Notes: generated by a model from the letters alone, not told the origin. DNA of 64,000 bases from Longimicrobiales bacterium (GCA_951828585.1 OX639991.1:2450576-2514575), one strand, 5' to 3'. Shown: positions 9,687 to 19,634, numbered from the stretch's first letter. Program-made: numbers and translations.

Positions 9687-11687
9687 GCGGGCGCCGTCAT
9701 CTCGCGCCTGCGTCCGGCGTCCATCGACCACGGCAGCCAGGGCGACAGGTCGTCCGGCGGTCGGCCGCCGCCCTCGGCGCACGCCGCCAGCCAGTCGGCG
9801 AGCCAGCGCGGCACGTCGAGGCCGTTCAGCCTCAGGGTGCCGGTCACCGAGTACATGAGCGCGGTGAAGCGGGCGCCGGACTCGCTGTCGGAGCCGAACG
9901 ACAGGCGCCGTCCGATGGCCGGGCCGCGCAGCAGCCGCTCGGCGAGATTGTTGTCGAGCGGCACGCGGGGCCGGTCGAGGAAGACGCTCAGCCCCTCGCG
10001 GTGGTTGAGGAGCGAGCGCAGCGGCTTGCCCTCCCTCGCCTCCGGCGGCAGGCGGGCGAGTTGGCCCTCGGCGGCCGCGAACATGTCGCCGAGCGCCTCG
10101 CTCAGCGCTCCGTGCGCCGCGTCGAACGCCGGCGTCTGGCGGTCGAGGCCGGGGTCGTGGCCGGCCAGCCGCGCCTTGTTCAGGCGGTAGACCGTCGCGA
10201 TCCGTCCGAGCCACTCCCAGCGCCAGCCGGCCAGATCGACTTGTACGGCCGCGCACCGGATGAAATCCCTGCGTATGTGCGCCCAGCAGAACGACAGGGT
10301 CACCCTGCCCCCGAGGAGACGCGCCAGCTTCTTGTAGGCGCTGTAGCGGTCGCACACGAGGACCGTCGGACACATCGCCCCGTCGAAGAGCTTCATGGCC
10401 GCCTCGGCGCTCCTCGACGGATCGACGTGGAAGTAGACCGCGCTGCGGCCGACCGAGGTCCACAGCCACGCGTACCCCGATCCGTCCCCCTCGCGCGACG
10501 CACGCACCCGCCAGCTGGTCTCGTCGGCGTGGCGCGGCGACGCGCCGTTCTGGTGCGCGAGGATCGCCGCGCCCACCGGCTCGAACAGCGGTCGGAAGCG
10601 GTGCACGCTGTCCGCCGGCGTCCCCGGCGAGACCGGCAGGCCCTGGTCGGACAGCCACGAGGAGACCCGGTGCAGCGGGCGCAGGCACGCATAGCGCTCG
10701 AACAGGAAGCGCGACCAGACGCTCGTCCCGTACGGCGTGCGAGCGAACAGCCGGGGCACCGGGGGCGCCGTCGCCTCGGCGGGCGACGACACGCACCCGC
10801 ATGTCCGCCGCCAGCGCGGGCGCCGGATCACGCGCCGGTGCGCACTGACCTCGATCTCGACGAGCGCGGACTCCTCGGCGCCGTTGGCCGCGTACGGGCT
10901 CCTGCAGCCCCGGCACACCCGCGCACCGGAGGGCGGGTTGTGCTCCTCGGCGCGTTCCTCAAGCCCCGGGCGCTCCGTGCGGCCATGGCCGGGCGCGCCG
11001 GGCTGTCGGCCCCGCCGCCGCCCCGAACGCGGCCGCTCCCGCCTCTCGCACGCGCCGCGGGACTTCCCCTTGGGCAGCCCCGATCGCGACGCGCGAAGCT
11101 TCGCCAACTGGCCTTCGAGGCGCTCGATCCGCCGCCGCGCCGCCCGCACCCTCTTGCCGAGCCGGGCCTTCTCCCGCGTCAGAGATCCGATCGTCGCCTT
11201 CTGCCGCCGCGACCGGCGCAGGGCCTTGCTCAACTGCCCACGCAGCGCCGGGATGACCGCGTCCGCCTCGATGCGGTCCCTGTGAAGGTTCCGCACCTCG
11301 GCCGCGCGGGCATCGAGCGCCTTCTCCAGCGCCCGACCCTTCTTGCGAAGCCGCGCCACCTCCATTCGAAGCGCCATCACCGTGCTGCGCTTCCCCGCGT
11401 CCACGCCGGTCTCCCGAAGCAGAGCGAGCAGACGCTCCACCTCGCGCTGCAACGCCAAGGCGTCCCGCGCCGCCCGGCGGGCCTCCCGCGTCTCCGCGAC
11501 GACCTTCCTCAGCCTCCAGCGCGACGCCTCCCACCGCCACCTCCGCCCGATCGCGCTCCCGCTCGTACAGCCAACGCCAGTCCGGAGGCTCCGCCGCCTC
11601 GGAACCGGACACCGGCCAAAGCTCCTCCGGCCCCTCGGCCAGCGCCACGCCCGCATGTCCGTTTGTGTCCCGTATCGCGATGCCCAC
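9683..11687 (-). pseudogene. IS66 family transposase (TnpC), 5' frameshift
   Basis: IS66 DDE transposase. The C-terminal two thirds are intact in one frame: a coiled-coil basic region, a CRGC/CGC zinc-binding part, HADETSWRV, DRYSAYKKL, CWAHIRRDF, NNLAERLLRGPAIGR and a closing RLNGLDVPRWLADWL. The likely native start is ATG 11687 (MGIAIRDTNGHAG, then PPDWRWLYERERDRAE). That segment is in a different frame, so a shift occurs near 11560. An alternative uninterrupted frame from 11740 exists but its first 70 residues look non-native. The stop overlaps the DUF4338 start. Confidence 0.78.
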
Positions 11688-11765
11688 GACGATACTACAT
11701 TCCGGATCGCGTTACCAGTCCCCCCCAAATCAATCCGCACGACCGTTCCACGGCTAGGCCGAACA

Positions 11766-12225
11766 GTTACCTGTGCACGGTGTCGACGCGCACGAAGCCC
11801 GGACGGCCCTCCGGCCGGGGCCTGCGCCGCTAGCCGATCGGCGAAGGCGGGCCCCGCGTCGTCCGGAACGTCGTCCGGGCACGCCGGTACGTCCGGCGGT
11901 TCCGCAGGTTGTAGATGTGGCCGTTCGAGATCCCGGCCAGGAGCTGGAAACGCGAGTCATCGAAGACATGGTACATGCGCCACAGGATCCTCTTCGTCGC
12001 CGGTCCCGAGAGCTGGCCGAAGGCCTCGTCAACCTCGGCCAGCAGTATCGCGTCGGCGGTCGTGTAGACGGTGGCGAAGGGCCGCGCAGGAGGCCGCAGC
12101 CGGTGGTCGCGGATGCGCGGCCCGGTGCGGCGCTGCTGCCTGATCAGGCGGGTCAGCTGGGCGTCCGAGTAGCCGGTGACCTTGGCGAGGTACTTCGTGA
12201 CCAGGCCCTTCCCTTTTCGGCATGA
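11766..12225 (-). pseudogene. Integrase-core transposase, N-terminal fragment
   Basis: Fragment of an HTH/integrase-core transposase: GLVTKYLAKVTGYSDAQLTRLIRQQRRTG, then GPATKRILWRMYHVF and YNLRNRRTYRRARTTFR, ending RPEGRPGFVRVDTVH. An in-frame TAG lies near 11832. The sequence stops at 11766-11772 exactly where the IS66 right end begins, so the catalytic domain is missing. The 5' end is also lost near 12225. Confidence 0.7.
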
Positions 12226-12458
12226 TTCGTTACGTTCACTACATATCGGTATCGGAGAGACCGGACTGGAATACCACATTGCCCTCTTCCCCCAACCACA
12301 GGAGCCTTGAAGCGTTATGGGAACCGGATTACCGCCATGGTCCTCACCGCCTTGGTCGTGACAATTCATCGGGGCTGGGACTCTACCCACTTCCACACTT
12401 TCCAAGGCGGATTTCCTATTTTTGGCCAACCACCTCAGCAAATGGAGACTATACCACG

Positions 12459-12686
12459 ATGATCAAACGACTCTGCTTCCCTTTCTTCGCCTTTGCGCTC
12501 CTGATCTCCGCATTCGCGACCTCACAGTCCGTCAATGCGACCGAGCCCATTTCATGCAACAGAAAAGATTGCCATTTCGTTGAGTCCCAGTCCCCGTGGC
12601 TTCCAGACTACTACATTTGTATTGGTTCAAATAGACACTGCGTTATGGGTAAGTGGCAGATGACGTGTGATGATTATGCTTGCTGA
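12459..12686 (+). CDS. Small secreted cysteine-rich protein, function unknown
   Basis: 75-residue protein with a clear signal peptide (MIKRLCFPFFAFALLISAFA, likely cleaved after NA near residue 27). The mature part of about 48 residues has six cysteines (for example SCNRKDC, YYICIG, NRHCVMG, TCDDYAC). GGAG lies 11 nt before the ATG. Base composition is markedly more AT-rich than the neighbourhood, suggesting transfer. A strong hairpin follows. I do not recognise the family; the cysteine number suggests a disulfide-stabilised extracellular peptide. The upstream 12226-12458 holds no gene I can support. Confidence 0.6.
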   Translation: MIKRLCFPFFAFALLISAFATSQSVNATEPISCNRKDCHFVESQSPWLPDYYICIGSNRHCVMGKWQMTCDDYAC

Positions 12687-12697
12687 CGTTGTGGTCT

Positions 12698-12730
12698 GAG
12701 AGCACGGGTGGCTGGCCACCCCGTGCTCTC
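12698..12730 (+). terminator. Hairpin terminator after the Cys-rich peptide gene
   Basis: Arms GAGAGCACGGGTGG (12698-12711) and CCACCCCGTGCTCTC (12716-12730) pair along their whole length with a single bulged base and a 4-nt loop. The hairpin begins 11 bp after the stop codon at 12686. Only a short T-run (CATTT) follows, so termination may be weak or the hairpin may protect the 3' end. Confidence 0.6.
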
Positions 12731-12777
12731 GCCATTTGGAACCGACTCACGTTCGATCATGAGGGCTAACAGAATGA

Positions 12778-12956
12778 TGGGGACCTCGAATAATTGCCGT
12801 TTCGCGGCGACCGAGGCATGTGTAACGTCACCCGGGCTTGCTGGTCAAAGACGGGAGATGGACAGGTTCGAATATCGCCTGCGGACGTTGTGCCGGAAGA
12901 CTTGCAACGGACGACTGCGAAGGCTGTGATTCCTCTTTGCCCCGCAACCGTCCTTG
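12778..12956 (+). repeat. 179-bp dispersed repeat, copy 1 (inverted relative to 41450-41628)
   Basis: Begins TGGGGACCTCGAATAATTGC and ends near CGTCCTTGG. The same 179-bp unit, about 85-90% identical by eye, is present on the other strand at 41450-41628. The unit has no credible ORF of its own; short ORFs crossing it are similar only because the DNA is. The copy lies immediately upstream of an IS5 remnant. No clear terminal inverted repeats were found. Confidence 0.75.
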
Positions 12957-12999
12957 GGACCGACGCTTCAGCGCGGCGGACCCATCCGGCAGCGAGTGT

Positions 13000-14281
13000 C
13001 TACGCGTTAGCCGAGGCCGTCTCCAAGTACGTGAGCCTCCGCATGTTGTAGGCCACGTTCCTCAGCCCGATGTGAGCTCGCGCCCGCATGACGCCGACGC
13101 CGCGTACTAGGCTGCCGCCCATGTCGTTCGTCTGCGACCCGAAGACATGCTCCACCCGCGCCCGCACTCTTGCCTTCGTCCTGTTGCCCTGCTCCTCGCG
13201 CTTGGTCAGCTTCTTCGCCGCCGACCCCTTTCGCAGGATTCTGCTCGTGTACCCCAGCTCCTCCAACAACGCCTCGATCTCCTCCGAGCGGTACGCCTTG
13301 TCGGCCCACACCGCCGCGGCCGTGTTGTCCGGGTCCAGAACCTGTCCGATCACCTGGCTGTCGTGCGTGGCCGCGTCCGTCACCGCGTAGCTGCGCACCA
13401 GCTTGTGGCGCCAGTCCGTCGAGACGTGGTTCTTGTAGCCGTAGCGGCTCACGCCGTTCCTCTTCGTCCACCGCGCGTCCAAGTCCTTCTGGGCCAGCTT
13501 GTTAGCTGAGCCTTCCACCCAACCCGCCGGAATATCGCCCGCCTTGATCTCGGCGTTCTCCTTCTATCTAGGAGATGCGGGGCCTGAAGCGGGAGAACAA
13601 GCGCCTGAGGATGGAGCGGGACATCCTAAAGCAAGCGGCGGCCTGGTTCGCGAGGGAGGGCGAATCGATCCCCAGCGGGGGTATGCGTCCATGAAGGCGA
13701 ACCGGGCCGCGTTTCCGCTTGCGGCCATGTGCCGGGTGCTGGGTCTCTCCACCAGCGGGTACTACGGCTGGCTGCGGCGCCGGCCCTCGGCGCGGTCGCG
13801 GCGCGACGAGGAGGTCAAAGTCCAGATCATGGAGACGTGGATCGAGAGCCGCAGAACGTACGGTTTGTCCCGCGGATCCACGCGGTGCTGCACCGGCACG
13901 ATAGAGGCGTCGACGATCTGTCCCCCCATCGCCTGGTAGCCCCGCTCCTGCAGGAAGGCGTCGAACATCCCGAACAGCCTCTCGACGATCCCCGCCCTCG
14001 CCAACTGCTCCCGGTACAGCCACACGGTCGTCGCGTCCAGAATCCGGTCCTCCAGGCCCAGGCCCAGGAACCGAATGAAGGTCAGCCGGTTCCCCCCCAT
14101 CTCGTGCTCGAGCGCCTCGTCCGACAGGTTGTACAGCGCGCCCAGGATGATCGCCTTCAACATCAGCACGGCGTCCCACGGCTTGCGGCCCGCCGCCGAC
14201 TTGCGCTCGTCATCGGCCTTCCGCCAAAACCGCCTCGAGCACGGGCCGGAAGTCCTCCCATGGGACCAACTCGCCGATCAT
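13000..14281 (-). pseudogene. IS5-family transposase, broken
   Basis: N-terminal part from ATG 14281 (MIGELVPWEDFRPVLEAVL) with a frameshift near 14215, then LMLKAIILGALYNLSDEALEHEMGGNRL and QIVDASIVPV. The match is lost in the IS3 insert and resumes with ENAEIKAGDIPAGW, then RYGYKNHVSTDWRHKLVRSY, DSQVIGQVLDPDN and a C-terminus ending at 13000 (RARVEHVFGSQTNDMGG). DDE landmarks remain in both halves, but at least two lesions make the gene non-functional. Confidence 0.78.
13565..13900 (+). mobile_element. IS3-family fragment nested in the IS5 transposase
   Basis: Contains the 3' end of an IS3 OrfA (LKRENKRLRMERDILKQAAAWF, the leucine-zipper tail) overlapping in another frame with the start of OrfB (MCRVLGLSTSGYYGWLRRRPSARSRRDEEV, ending SRRTYG and then PRIHAVL). 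The frame change between the two halves matches the natural OrfA/OrfB overlap used for -1 frameshifting in this family. Neither IS3 terminus is present, so this is an internal scrap rather than a mobile copy. Confidence 0.7.
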
Positions 14282-14376
14282 CTCTCTCCCTCGAGGTGCC
14301 CTGAATAAGGTAGCTTGAGCCCTTCTTGTTGCAATGTTGACCAGCACAGCTTGCTTCCCAGCCGCAGAACAATAAG

Positions 14377-16144
14377 CCTGCCTTATTCATGAATTCGCGA
14401 GTCGAGGGCAAGGTAGGGGGCTGAGAGGCCTCTCACAACCCCGATGGCGGGTCGGGGGCGGTTCCGGGGGCCAAAAACAGGCGTTTCGAGTCCGAAAAGG
14501 TTAGTTTGTTCGACCGAACCGAGCCGGTTTCCGGCGCTTGGAGACACCTCGGCGTCCTTGCGGCCGCCGGGGCCGGGAAAGGGTTCGGCGCCTGGCGGCG
14601 CCCGCGCTATCCGGAGGGCCCGTGCAGGGTCGCGAGCCCGCGGGCGAGCATGCGCCAGTGCGCCGACGCGCCTCCGATGGTCATCGTAATCCGGCGGCCC
14701 GATACGGTGAAGCGCGCCGGGGTGCGGAGCACGCGGTCCGCGAGACGCCGCAGGCTCCAGCCGGTTCCGGTCATGCGCTCCAGCACGGCGCGCTGGACGT
14801 GCATGATCTGGTAGCCGAAGCCGGCGAGCAGCAGGCGCACCTGGTTGCACGCGAAGGGGTCCACACCCTTCTCGCGCTTCGCGATCTTCTTGCCCCGGTA
14901 GTGGCTCTTGCGGCGCGACGTGGACGACAGGGCCGGGGAGACGACGCTCATCAGCTCGCCCAGGTGGCCCTCCGCCTTGCCGCGCTTGCGGTACAGCGCC
15001 AGGAGGTCCTCGCCGGACATCTCCTCCGACGGCATCGAGGTCAGCAGCCAGAAGCAGCGCGGGATGAGTTCGCCCGGCCGCTCGACGACGACCTGCACGA
15101 CCCGGCGGGAACGGGACCACGACCCGGCCCGGTAGGACGACTCGCAAACCCAGGTGCGGGGCTCGCCGCCGGGCGCCCCGTTGTTCAGCGCATCCCAGAC
15201 CACGGCGTCCATGGCCGGCAGCGCCAGGCGCTTCAGCACGGCGTTGTTGCGCACCCGGGCCACGTAGTGCGTGCCCCGCTCCTCCAGCGCCGCCATCAGC
15301 GGCTCGCCGGGATATCCCGCGTCGAAGCGCACGGCGGCGTTGCCGCACAGATGCCGCTCGCCCGCTCCAGCACCTCGAGCACGAACTCCAGCCCGCCGTC
15401 CGCCGTGTGCACCTGCCCTTCGCGCAGCCGCAGGTCCAGGATGTCGCCCGTCTCCCCCGCCGACGCCACGATCGGATGATACACGCGCCGCCGGTAGTAG
15501 CCGTTCCACGCGCTGCCCGGTTGTTCCCCGTGGACCTCGACCGGCAGGCTGTCAATGTCGATCACCAGCGTCTTCGGACGCCGCCGGCCGCCCATCGCCT
15601 TCAGCCGCCACCCCGCCAGCCGCTGCAACCCCTCGCGCAGCACCTCGACGCCCTCCTTCGCCGACCACGCCGCCACCCGCCGCGACAGCGTCGGCTGCGA
15701 GGGCAGGCACCCGCCCTCGCCCAGCGGAGCCGTGCCCGCCCGGTCGCCGGTGGCCAGCCGCAGCGCCGGATCGTCGCGCAGCTCCGTCGCGTCGCCATGG
15801 TCCCGGCGGCCCTGCCCCGCCAGCAGCAGAAGCGTCCGCGCCAGCCGCCTCTGAGAATGCCGGATCCGGCGCCCGTCCCGCTTGTCCGGCAGCCCCTCCG
15901 CCAGAAACCGCGCCACCCTGCTGCGCCGCAGCAGCTCGCGCCCCGTCAGAGCCCCCGAATCCCCCGTGATCCGGTCCCGGCCGGACCCAATCCTGATCGA
16001 CCTGTTGAAGCTGAACGGCGCATCCATTATCTTCACCCCCGACGTGATGGCTGGCAGGTGCTCGCGATCCTTCTAACACTCTGAATCTAAAGCACTTGCC
16101 GCCTCACGTCGCCTCGCCTCCCGGCCATTCGTGAATAAGGGGGG
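14377..16144 (-). mobile_element. IS1380-family element, copy 1
   Basis: 1768-bp element with ends CCTGCCTTATTCATGAAT (left) and, inward from the right, CCCCCCTTATTCACGAAT. It is an inverted near-identical partner of copy 2 at 17865-19634. The exact terminal bases are inferred from where the two copies stop matching. The pair surrounds an ISL3 element. Confidence 0.85.
14607..16036 (-). pseudogene. IS1380-family transposase, copy 1 (1-nt deletion)
   Basis: Starts at ATG 16036 (MKIMDAPFSFNRS). Landmarks: LVIDIDSLPVEVHGEQ, GNAAVRFDAGYPG after the shift, and YRKRGKAEGHLGELMS. Compared with copy 2 it lacks one G near 15359 (GCGGAGC became GCGAGC), which moves the frame. The coding span is 1430 nt; an intact gene would be 1431 nt (476 codons plus stop). 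Confidence 0.85.
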
Positions 16145-16149
16145 ATAAG

Positions 16150-17792
16150 GGGTTCTTCCCCTTTTCTGGTGGGTAGCAGGTCATGTGCGCAGGCCATCGG
16201 GGTAGAGGTCGAGGCCGCCGAGGTGGAAGAGGATGGCGTTCGCGAAGCGTTCCCGGTTGCGAAAGCCGCGGCTGCGGACCTTGACTGTCTTGATCCGGCT
16301 GTTGATGCCTTCCGCCGGTCCGTTGGTGGCGCGGAGGATGATCGCATTGACGATTCCCCACAGATGCTCCCGGATCATCCGGGCGGTTTTCAGGACCGGC
16401 TCCAGATCGCAGTCCGATGCCCACTCCAGCCACCGGTGCCATCCGGCCAGCGCCCAGGTTCTGCTCCGGTAGTTCCAGAGGTTCGCGGCCGCTTCCTTCA
16501 GCTCCCAGGCCTGGGCGGTCCGGCGGGTGCCCGCACGGAGCCTCGCGAACGCCAGCTTTTCGGCGTGCGTCTTCCGTCTGGGGCCCTTCAGCCACTGCCA
16601 CTTGGTGCCCACGAGGATCCCGTTGCCCTCCTTCACCAGCGCCCGGTGCTCCGCCCGCCGGACCTTGTCCACCGCGTCGCCGAGGTGCTTGGCCACGTGG
16701 AACCGGTCGAACGCGATCTTCATCACGGCGTCCGGGATCATCGCCAGAGTCGCCGAGATGTAGGGCCCCCACATGTCCATGCTGACGCTCTCGACAGCCT
16801 CCCGGTACTTCTCTCCCATGCCCTCGTAGAACGCCAGGAGCACGTCCTTGCCCCGTCCCGGGGCGACATGCACGACGTGGCCCGTCTCCGGATTCGACAC
16901 CACGGTCACGTACTGGTGCCGGCGGCGGAACGAGGTCTCGTCCACCGAAAGGCGCCGAACCGCCTTCGTCTTGCGGCGCGCAAGTCCCCGCGCCACTGCA
17001 CGTTGCATGATTCCGTCCACCGCGTTCCAGCTCAGCCGCATCCGGCTGGCGACCGCCTGTACGCTCGCCACCTTGAGCCACCGGATCACCTCCGCCTCGA
17101 ACTCCATCGTGTACCTCGTGCTCCCCTCCGCCCACGGCACCTGAATCGTGACCACCCCGTGCTCCGGGCACTGGACCCGCGGGACATTGCAGACCAGAAA
17201 GGTCTTGTAGCCCCAGGCATCCAGGTTCCGCCACTCGCGGCGGCGCGTATCGTAGCCCGGGCACGCCTCGCCGCAGTGAGGACACCTCAACGGGCTCCCT
17301 CCGGTCCGTTGCAACTCCACCCGAAGTTCCTTGGGGTCCCGGGTCGGCTCCACCCTCGTGACCTTCCACTCCGGACCCAGGCCCAGAACGGCGTCCAGCC
17401 AGTCTCTTCCGGCCATGTCTGCGAGTTCCCTTCCGTCTCGTTGTGGACACCTGCCGGGAGCGAGCGCTCCGCGGCCTGACCACGCAATTTCCTCCGAGTC
17501 TCGCGATCCCGAAAGGCAACCCGCTACTCTCCTCCCCGTTCAGCACCAGCGCCGGTGGCTTCCGCGCCCAACCAAGTCGTTGTGCGAGGAGTGGTCGAGA
17601 GGGTCACCCCGGCCGGTCGGCGGCACGTCAGCCTTCGCCGAAGGGGATCGCCCCTCCCGTCGTCTACTACATCCTCGCTGTTCCACTCTCTCCACCCACG
17701 CTCATCCCACCGCCGCTGTTGCGAAAGCCCGCCAACCCGCCCCATAATTCGACCCTCCCCCTTGCCCGCCCACCACGACAGGGGAAGAACCC
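16150..17792 (-). mobile_element. ISL3-family element between the IS1380 copies
   Basis: Ends GGGTTCTTCCCC (16150-16161) and its inverted form GGGGAAGAACCC (17781-17792), matching the GG(G/C)TCTTTCCCC-like termini of ISL3. The element is 1643 bp and carries one intact transposase gene. About 370 bp upstream of the transposase start (17417-17792) contain no convincing gene. No matching 8-bp target duplication is seen. Confidence 0.8.
16181..17416 (-). CDS. ISL3 family transposase
   Basis: 411-residue transposase, intact. An N-terminal zinc-ribbon (CPHCGEACPGY, then CNVPRVQCPEHG) precedes an HTH and a DDE catalytic core with LSVDETSFRRRHQYVT, MDMWGPYI and FDRFHVAKHL. The C-terminal NGPAEGINSRIKTVKVRSRGFRNRERF is diagnostic for the family. 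Of all the transposase genes in the 8-20 kb belt this is the only one free of lesions, so it is the likeliest active one here. Confidence 0.93.
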   Translation of the reverse strand: MAGRDWLDAVLGLGPEWKVTRVEPTRDPKELRVELQRTGGSPLRCPHCGEACPGYDTRRREWRNLDAWGYKTFLVCNVPRVQCPEHGVVTIQVPWAEGSTRYTMEFEAEVIRWLKVASVQAVASRMRLSWNAVDGIMQRAVARGLARRKTKAVRRLSVDETSFRRRHQYVTVVSNPETGHVVHVAPGRGKDVLLAFYEGMGEKYREAVESVSMDMWGPYISATLAMIPDAVMKIAFDRFHVAKHLGDAVDKVRRAEHRALVKEGNGILVGTKWQWLKGPRRKTHAEKLAFARLRAGTRRTAQAWELKEAAANLWNYRSRTWALAGWHRWLEWASDCDLEPVLKTARMIREHLWGIVNAIILRATNGPAEGINSRIKTVKVRSRGFRNRERFANAILFHLGGLDLYPDGLRT

Positions 17793-17864
17793 AGATTCTT
17801 CGGCCTGACGGAACGATTGAGGCTAGCATTGCAGCATCTGCATCACCCAACACCGGGCTATCAG

Positions 17865-19634
17865 CCCCCCTTATTCACGAATGGCCGGGAGGCGAGGCGA
17901 CGTGAGGCGGCAAGTGCTTTAGATTCAGAGTGTTAGAAGGATCGCGAGCACCTGCCAGCCATCACGTCGGGGGTGAAGATAATGGATGCGCCGTTCAGCT
18001 TCAACAGGTCGATCAGGATTGGGTCCGGCCGGGACCGGATCACGGGGGATTCGGGGGCTCTGACGGGGCGCGAGCTGCTGCGGCGCAGCAGGGTGGCGCG
18101 GTTTCTGGCGGAGGGGCTGCCGGACAAGCGGGACGGGCGCCGGATCCGGCATTCTCAGAGGCGGCTGGCGCGGACGCTTCTGCTGCTGGCGGGGCAGGGC
18201 CGCCGGGACCATGGCGACGCGACGGAGCTGCGCGACGATCCGGCGCTGCGGCTGGCCACCGGCGACCGGGCGGGCACGGCTCCGCTGGGCGAGGGCGGGT
18301 GCCTGCCCTCGCAGCCGACGCTGTCGCGGCGGGTGGCGGCGTGGTCGGCGAAGGAGGGCGTCGAGGTGCTGCGCGAGGGGTTGCAGCGGCTGGCGGGGTG
18401 GCGGCTGAAGGCGATGGGCGGCCGGCGGCGTCCGAAGACGCTGGTGATCGACATCGACAGCCTGCCGGTCGAGGTCCACGGGGAACAGCCGGGCAGCGCG
18501 TGGAACGGCTACTATCACCGGCGCGTGTATCATCCGATCGTGGCGGCGGCGGGGGAGACGGGCGACATCCTGGATCTGCGGCTGCGCGAGGGGCAGGTGC
18601 ACACGGCGGACGGCGGGCTGGAGTTCGTCCTCGAGGTGCTGGAGCGGGCGGAGCGGCATCTGTGCGGGAAGGCAGCGGTGCGCTTCGACGCGGGATATCC
18701 CGGCGAGCCGCTGATGGCGGCGCTGGAGGAGCGGGGCACGCACTACGTGGCCCGGGTGCGCAACAACGCCGTGCTGAAGCGCCTGGCGCTGCCGGCCATG
18801 GACGCCGTGGTCTGGGATGCGCTGAACAACGGGGCGCCCGGCGGCGAGCCCCGCACCTGGGTTTGCGAGTCGTCCTACCGGGCCGGGTCGTGGTCCCGTT
18901 CCCGCCGGGTCGTGCAGGTCGTCGTCGAGCGGCCGGGCGAACTCATCCCGCGCTGCTTCTGGCTGCTGACCTCGATGCCGTCGGAGGAGATGTCCGGCGA
19001 GGACCTCCTGGCGCTGTACCGCAAGCGCGCCCGTGGCGGAGGGCCACCTGGGCGAGCTGATGAGCGTCGTCTCCCCGGCCCTGTCGTCCACGTCGCGCCG
19101 CAAGAGCCACTACCGGGGCAAGAAGATCGCGAAGCGCGAGAAGGGTGTGGACCCCTTCGCGTGCAACCAGGTGCGCCTGCTGCTCGCAGGCTTCGGCTAC
19201 CAGATCATGCACGTCCAGCGCGCCGTGCTGGAGCGCATGACCGGAACCGGCTGGAGCCTGCGGCGTCTCGCGGACCGCGTGCTCCGCACCCCGGCGCGCT
19301 TCACCGTATCGGGCCGCCGGATTACGATGACCATCGGAGGCGCGTCGGCGCACTGGCGCATGCTCGCCCGCGGGCTCGCGACCCTGCACGGGCCCTCCGG
19401 ATAGCGCGGGCGCCGCCAGGCGCCGAACCCTTTCCCGGCCCCGGCGGCCGCAAGGACGCCGAGGTGTCTCCAAGCGCCGGAAACCGGCTCGGTTCGGTCG
19501 AACAAACTAACCTTTTCGGACTCGAAACGCCTGTTTTTGGCCCCCGGAACCGCCCCCGACCCGCCATCGGGGTTGTGAGAGGCCTCTCAGCCCCCTACCT
19601 TGCCCTCGACTCGCGAATTCATGAATAAGGCAGG
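17865..19634 (+). mobile_element. IS1380-family element, copy 2
   Basis: 1770-bp inverted partner of copy 1. Left end CCCCCCTTATTCACGAAT, right end ATTCATGAATAAGGCAGG. Its right end truncates a beta-propeller gene. The length difference from copy 1 (2 bp) is fully explained by the two opposite frameshifts inside the transposase genes. Confidence 0.85.
17973..19404 (+). pseudogene. IS1380-family transposase, copy 2 (1-nt insertion)
   Basis: Starts at ATG 17973 and reads correctly through the position damaged in copy 1, but carries an extra base near 19028 (GCGCGGCAAGGCGG in copy 1, GCGCGCCCGTGGCGG here). This splits YRKR from MAEGHLGELMS. The coding span is 1432 nt against 1431 expected. So neither copy encodes a full transposase without frameshifting, although each holds the part missing from the other. 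Confidence 0.85.

Larger units (their letters stand above)
8840..11772 (-). mobile_element. IS66-family element with DUF4338 gene; left end eroded
   Basis: Element containing an IS66 TnpC-type transposase gene and a coupled DUF4338 gene. The right end is taken near 11772, where a GTAACTGTTCGGCCTAGC-type sequence (reading inward, GTAA as usual for IS66) abuts a truncated integrase gene. The left boundary near 8840 falls inside tolC; the DUF4338 gene runs directly into tolC there with its own C-terminus missing, so the left terminus appears deleted. No target duplication can be demonstrated. Confidence 0.7.
12985..14300 (-). mobile_element. IS5-family element, interrupted by an IS3 fragment
   Basis: Approximate span of an IS5-type element whose transposase gene runs from ATG 14281 to the stop at 13000. 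The interior (about 13565-13900) is replaced by IS3-derived sequence on the opposite strand. Terminal inverted repeats could not be fixed by eye, so the limits are approximate. Confidence 0.6.

Noticed and set aside
12778-12929. The 179-bp repeat read as a protein-coding gene or as a tRNA-like sequence (it contains GGTTCGAAT)
   Set aside because: The two copies share DNA similarity without codon-position bias, and no T-arm stem or cloverleaf can be drawn around GGTTCGAAT.
17417-17792. Short ORFs in the ISL3 right-end region as possible passenger genes
   Set aside because: No ribosome sites, biased Arg/Pro composition and no recognisable motifs.
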